DNA of 64,000 bases, taken from assembly GCF_035621475.1 (NCBI RefSeq), contig NZ_CP141799.1, positions 3,522,501 to 3,586,500 of the forward strand, written 5' to 3'. Source of the stretch: Pseudomonas paeninsulae (lineage in GTDB: Bacteria; Pseudomonadota; Gammaproteobacteria; Pseudomonadales; Pseudomonadaceae). This document shows positions 61,665 to 64,000 of this stretch, in pieces. The translations under genes and the position numbers were made by a program. Below the pieces are notes generated by a model. That model was not told the DNA's origin, did not search any database, and saw only the letters and a list, made by a program, of their open reading frames with translations. Numbering within the stretch: the first letter of the stretch is position 1; every line of letters starts with the position of its first letter.

Positions 61665-64000
61665 ATGATCCAGAAGCTGCAAATCTCCGGGCACTTCACG
61701 CTGAAACTGTGCACGCTGCTCGCCAGCTCGATCGCTTGCGCACAGGAAACGCTGCCCTTCCCGCCCACGCCTTCAGCCAGCGACGCAAAGCCAACGCTGC
61801 AGGAGTCCAACCACCAGAAGCGCCAGCAGCAATCACACTTACCGGCCGATGCACCGAACATTCTGGTGATCATGCTCGACGATGCTGGCTTCGCCCAGTC
61901 CGATACCGTCGGCGGAGCCATCCATACCCCAACCCTGAGCCGGGTCGCCGATAGCGGCCTGCGCTACAACGCCTTCCACACCACGGCCATCAGCTCGGCC
62001 ACCCGCGCCGCGCTGTTGACCGGTCGTAACCATCACCGGGTCGGCAACGGGGTGATCGCCGAACTCGCCACTGACTGGGACGGTTATACCGGGGAAATCC
62101 CGAAAAGCTCGGCGACTATGGCCGAAGTGCTTAAACAATACGGCTACAGCACCGCCGCCTTCGGCAAATGGCACAACACGCCACCGCTCGATACCACGGC
62201 TGCCGGCCCGTTCGACACTTGGCCGACGGGTTATGGCTTTGAACATTTCTATGGTTTCCTTGCCGGCGAAACCTCGCAGTACGAACCGCGTCTGTACCGC
62301 GATACCACGCCAATCGAACCACCGCGCGATCCGAAATACCACCTCAGCGAAGACCTGGCAAACCAGGCGGTAAACTGGCTCCAGAATCAGCAAACCTACG
62401 CGCCGAGCAAGCCCTTCTTCCTCTACTGGACCCCGGGTGCCGTACATGGCCCGCACCAGGTGAACGCCGAGTGGGCGGACAAGTACAAGGGCAAATTCGC
62501 TGGCGGCTGGGATGCCTACCGCGAGCAGACCTTTGTTCGCCAGAAGGAGCTCGGTTTTATCCCCCAGGACGCCAAGCTCACGCCGCGCCCGACTGAATTA
62601 CCGGCCTGGGACAGCCTTTCCGCGGAGCAACAGCAATACCAAGCACGGTTGATGGAAGTGTACGCAGGCTTCATGGAGCACGCCGACACTCAGGCCGGAA
62701 AGATCCTCGACGAACTGGAGCGCGAGGGTAAACGCGACAACACCTTGATTTTCTATGTATTCGGAGACAACGGTGCCTCTGCTGAAGGCATGGAAGGCTC
62801 TATCAACGAACTGCTGTCCCAAAACGGCATTCAGGTGCCCAAGGAGCAGCAGTTAAAGGTTCTCAACGGTATGTACGGTGGTCTGCCCGCACTGGGTGGG
62901 CCGACGCTTGAAAGCATGTATAGCGCCGCCTGGGCCTGGGCAGGTTCAGGGCCGTTCCCCGGCACCAAACTGGTGGCTGGCTACTTCGGTGGAACCCGTA
63001 CGCCATTGGCGGTCTCCTGGCCGAAGCAGATCAAGGCTGACGCCAAGGTTCGCGGGCAATTCCACCACGTCAACGATATCGTCCCGACGGTCTATGACAT
63101 TCTTGCCATCACCCCGCCGAAGGAGGTCAACGGCGTCGCCCAGGATCCGCTGGACGGCATCAGCATGCGTTACACATTCGGCGATGCCGAGACAAAATCG
63201 CAGAAGCTGGTGCAGTACTTCGAAGTCCTCGGCAGTCGCGGCATTTACAAGGACGGCTGGATGGCCTCGGTATTCGGCCCGCGCAAACCTTGGGTACAGG
63301 GCTTTGCCCAATTCATGGGCTGGAGCCCGGAGAACGACCAGTGGGCGCTCTACAATCTGACGAATGATTACTCGCAAGCCACTGACCTGGCCGCCAGCAA
63401 TCCAGAGAAGCTCGCCGAGTTGAAGGCCGAGTTCGATGCCCAGGCCACGGCCAACCATGTCTACCCGATCGGTGCCGGCCTTTATCCGTTCCTTAACCCG
63501 AGCGCACGGATTGCCACCAACCAACGCGAATGGCATTTCAGCGACCGTATCAACCGCCTGCCGGAGTTCGCCGCGCCCAACCTGCGCAACCAGAACAATA
63601 CGGTCGTGGTGGAGGCCGTAGTACCGGCAAATGCCAGTGGCGTGCTGTATGCCATGGGCGGTATCGGTGGCGGCGTGAGTCTGTATCTGGATGACGGCTA
63701 TCTGGTCTACGAGTACAACGCGCTAGCCATCGCTCGAGTCAAACTGCGTTCGGCTGAGAAAGTGCCAGCGGGCAAGGTCAGCATCGAAGTGCTCACTGCG
63801 ATGGCGTCGGCCAAGCCTGGCTCACCGGCCAGCCTCAGCCTGCGTTTGAATGGCCAGGAAGTCGCCAAGGGTGCCACGCCCTTCACGCCACCCCTGACCT
63901 TCACCGCCAGTGAGACCTTCGACGTGGCCAAAGACCTTGGCTCGCCGGTATCCCTCGACTACTTTGAGCGCGCGCCCTTCGCCTTCAACGGCAAGGTCAA
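61665..64000 (+). CDS. Arylsulfatase-family sulfatase, serine type (3' end outside window)
   Basis: The ATG at 61665 has GGAG 6 bases upstream. The frame is open to the window end (778 codons). A signal peptide ends ASSIACA-QET (about residue 26). Motifs: APNILVIMLDDAGFAQ (metal Asp72/Asp73), AISSATRAALLTGRNHHRVG with the modification site S110-x-A-x-R, AAFGKWHNTP, FYVFGDNGASAEG (metal Asp-Asn). The Ser at the site would need a radical-SAM (AtsB-type) maturase to form formylglycine. A C-terminal beta-rich domain follows from about residue 640. It releases sulfate from sulfate esters in the periplasm. The substrate is unknown. Confidence 0.9.
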   Translation, partial: MIQKLQISGHFTLKLCTLLASSIACAQETLPFPPTPSASDAKPTLQESNHQKRQQQSHLPADAPNILVIMLDDAGFAQSDTVGGAIHTPTLSRVADSGLRYNAFHTTAISSATRAALLTGRNHHRVGNGVIAELATDWDGYTGEIPKSSATMAEVLKQYGYSTAAFGKWHNTPPLDTTAAGPFDTWPTGYGFEHFYGFLAGETSQYEPRLYRDTTPIEPPRDPKYHLSEDLANQAVNWLQNQQTYAPSKPFFLYWTPGAVHGPHQVNAEWADKYKGKFAGGWDAYREQTFVRQKELGFIPQDAKLTPRPTELPAWDSLSAEQQQYQARLMEVYAGFMEHADTQAGKILDELEREGKRDNTLIFYVFGDNGASAEGMEGSINELLSQNGIQVPKEQQLKVLNGMYGGLPALGGPTLESMYSAAWAWAGSGPFPGTKLVAGYFGGTRTPLAVSWPKQIKADAKVRGQFHHVNDIVPTVYDILAITPPKEVNGVAQDPLDGISMRYTFGDAETKSQKLVQYFEVLGSRGIYKDGWMASVFGPRKPWVQGFAQFMGWSPENDQWALYNLTNDYSQATDLAASNPEKLAELKAEFDAQATANHVYPIGAGLYPFLNPSARIATNQREWHFSDRINRLPEFAAPNLRNQNNTVVVEAVVPANASGVLYAMGGIGGGVSLYLDDGYLVYEYNALAIARVKLRSAEKVPAGKVSIEVLTAMASAKPGSPASLSLRLNGQEVAKGATPFTPPLTFTASETFDVAKDLGSPVSLDYFERAPFAFNGKV

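Overview
The window looks like a Pseudomonas chromosome segment of high GC. The evidence is RmuC, a YdbH-YnbE-YdbL set, a glyA-soxBDAG-purU operon, regulators with a DJ-1/PfpI domain plus an AraC domain (GlxA type), and short palindromic repeats with the core GGAGCGGGCCATGCCCGCGA. I cannot name the species. All calls come from reading the sequence; no database search was run.

Layout. 1-2.7 kb: tail of an IS110-type transposase, rmuC, and a Sel1-repeat protein. 2.7-6.7 kb: a 0.8 kb spacer with DnaA-box-like sites, then ydbH-ynbE-ydbL. 6.7-13.4 kb: an accessory stretch with two tiny secreted proteins, a small monooxygenase-like protein, a LysR regulator divergent from a cyclase-family enzyme, and gene debris (DUF418, fumarylacetoacetate-hydrolase, MocR/aminotransferase and sulfatase pieces), including a 300-bp direct duplication. 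13.6-14.4 kb: a UPF0149 gene and the first of two related 151-bp elements.

14.7-32.0 kb is a nearly complete creatine/sarcosine-to-pyruvate block: purU, soxG, soxA, soxD, soxB, glyA, a GlxA-type regulator, a Cache chemoreceptor, a sodium/solute symporter with a 37-residue partner upstream, creatinase, a probable CahR-like regulator, and L-serine dehydratase. Creatine would be taken up and split to urea and sarcosine. Sarcosine would be demethylated by the heterotetrameric oxidase. Glycine would be converted to serine by GlyA, and serine deaminated to pyruvate. PurU would recycle surplus formyl-tetrahydrofolate.

32.0-37.8 kb: an IS630 relic, a second chemoreceptor, a small conserved protein, a ParDE-type toxin-antitoxin pair, and an unknown gene split by a complete IS1595-family element with an 8-bp target duplication. 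It ends at a tRNA-3'-end-like sequence that may be an old attachment site.

37.9-61.5 kb is rich in acyl-CoA metabolism. A beta-oxidation group comes first (acyl-CoA dehydrogenase, TetR regulator, 3-hydroxyacyl-CoA dehydrogenase, thiolase). Then come three AraC regulators, one disrupted by the second 151-bp element. Cluster A (46.4-53.0 kb) is intact: acyl-CoA dehydrogenase, saccharopine-dehydrogenase-like reductase, acyl-CoA ligase, SDR, small membrane protein, SCPx-type thiolase. Cluster B (53.1-57.9 kb) is a decayed paralogous set that includes an in-frame reductase-ligase chimera. An AraC regulator, a glutathione-transferase-like protein, IS5 and group II intron scraps, a cupin protein, and a serine-type sulfatase running off the window end complete the segment.
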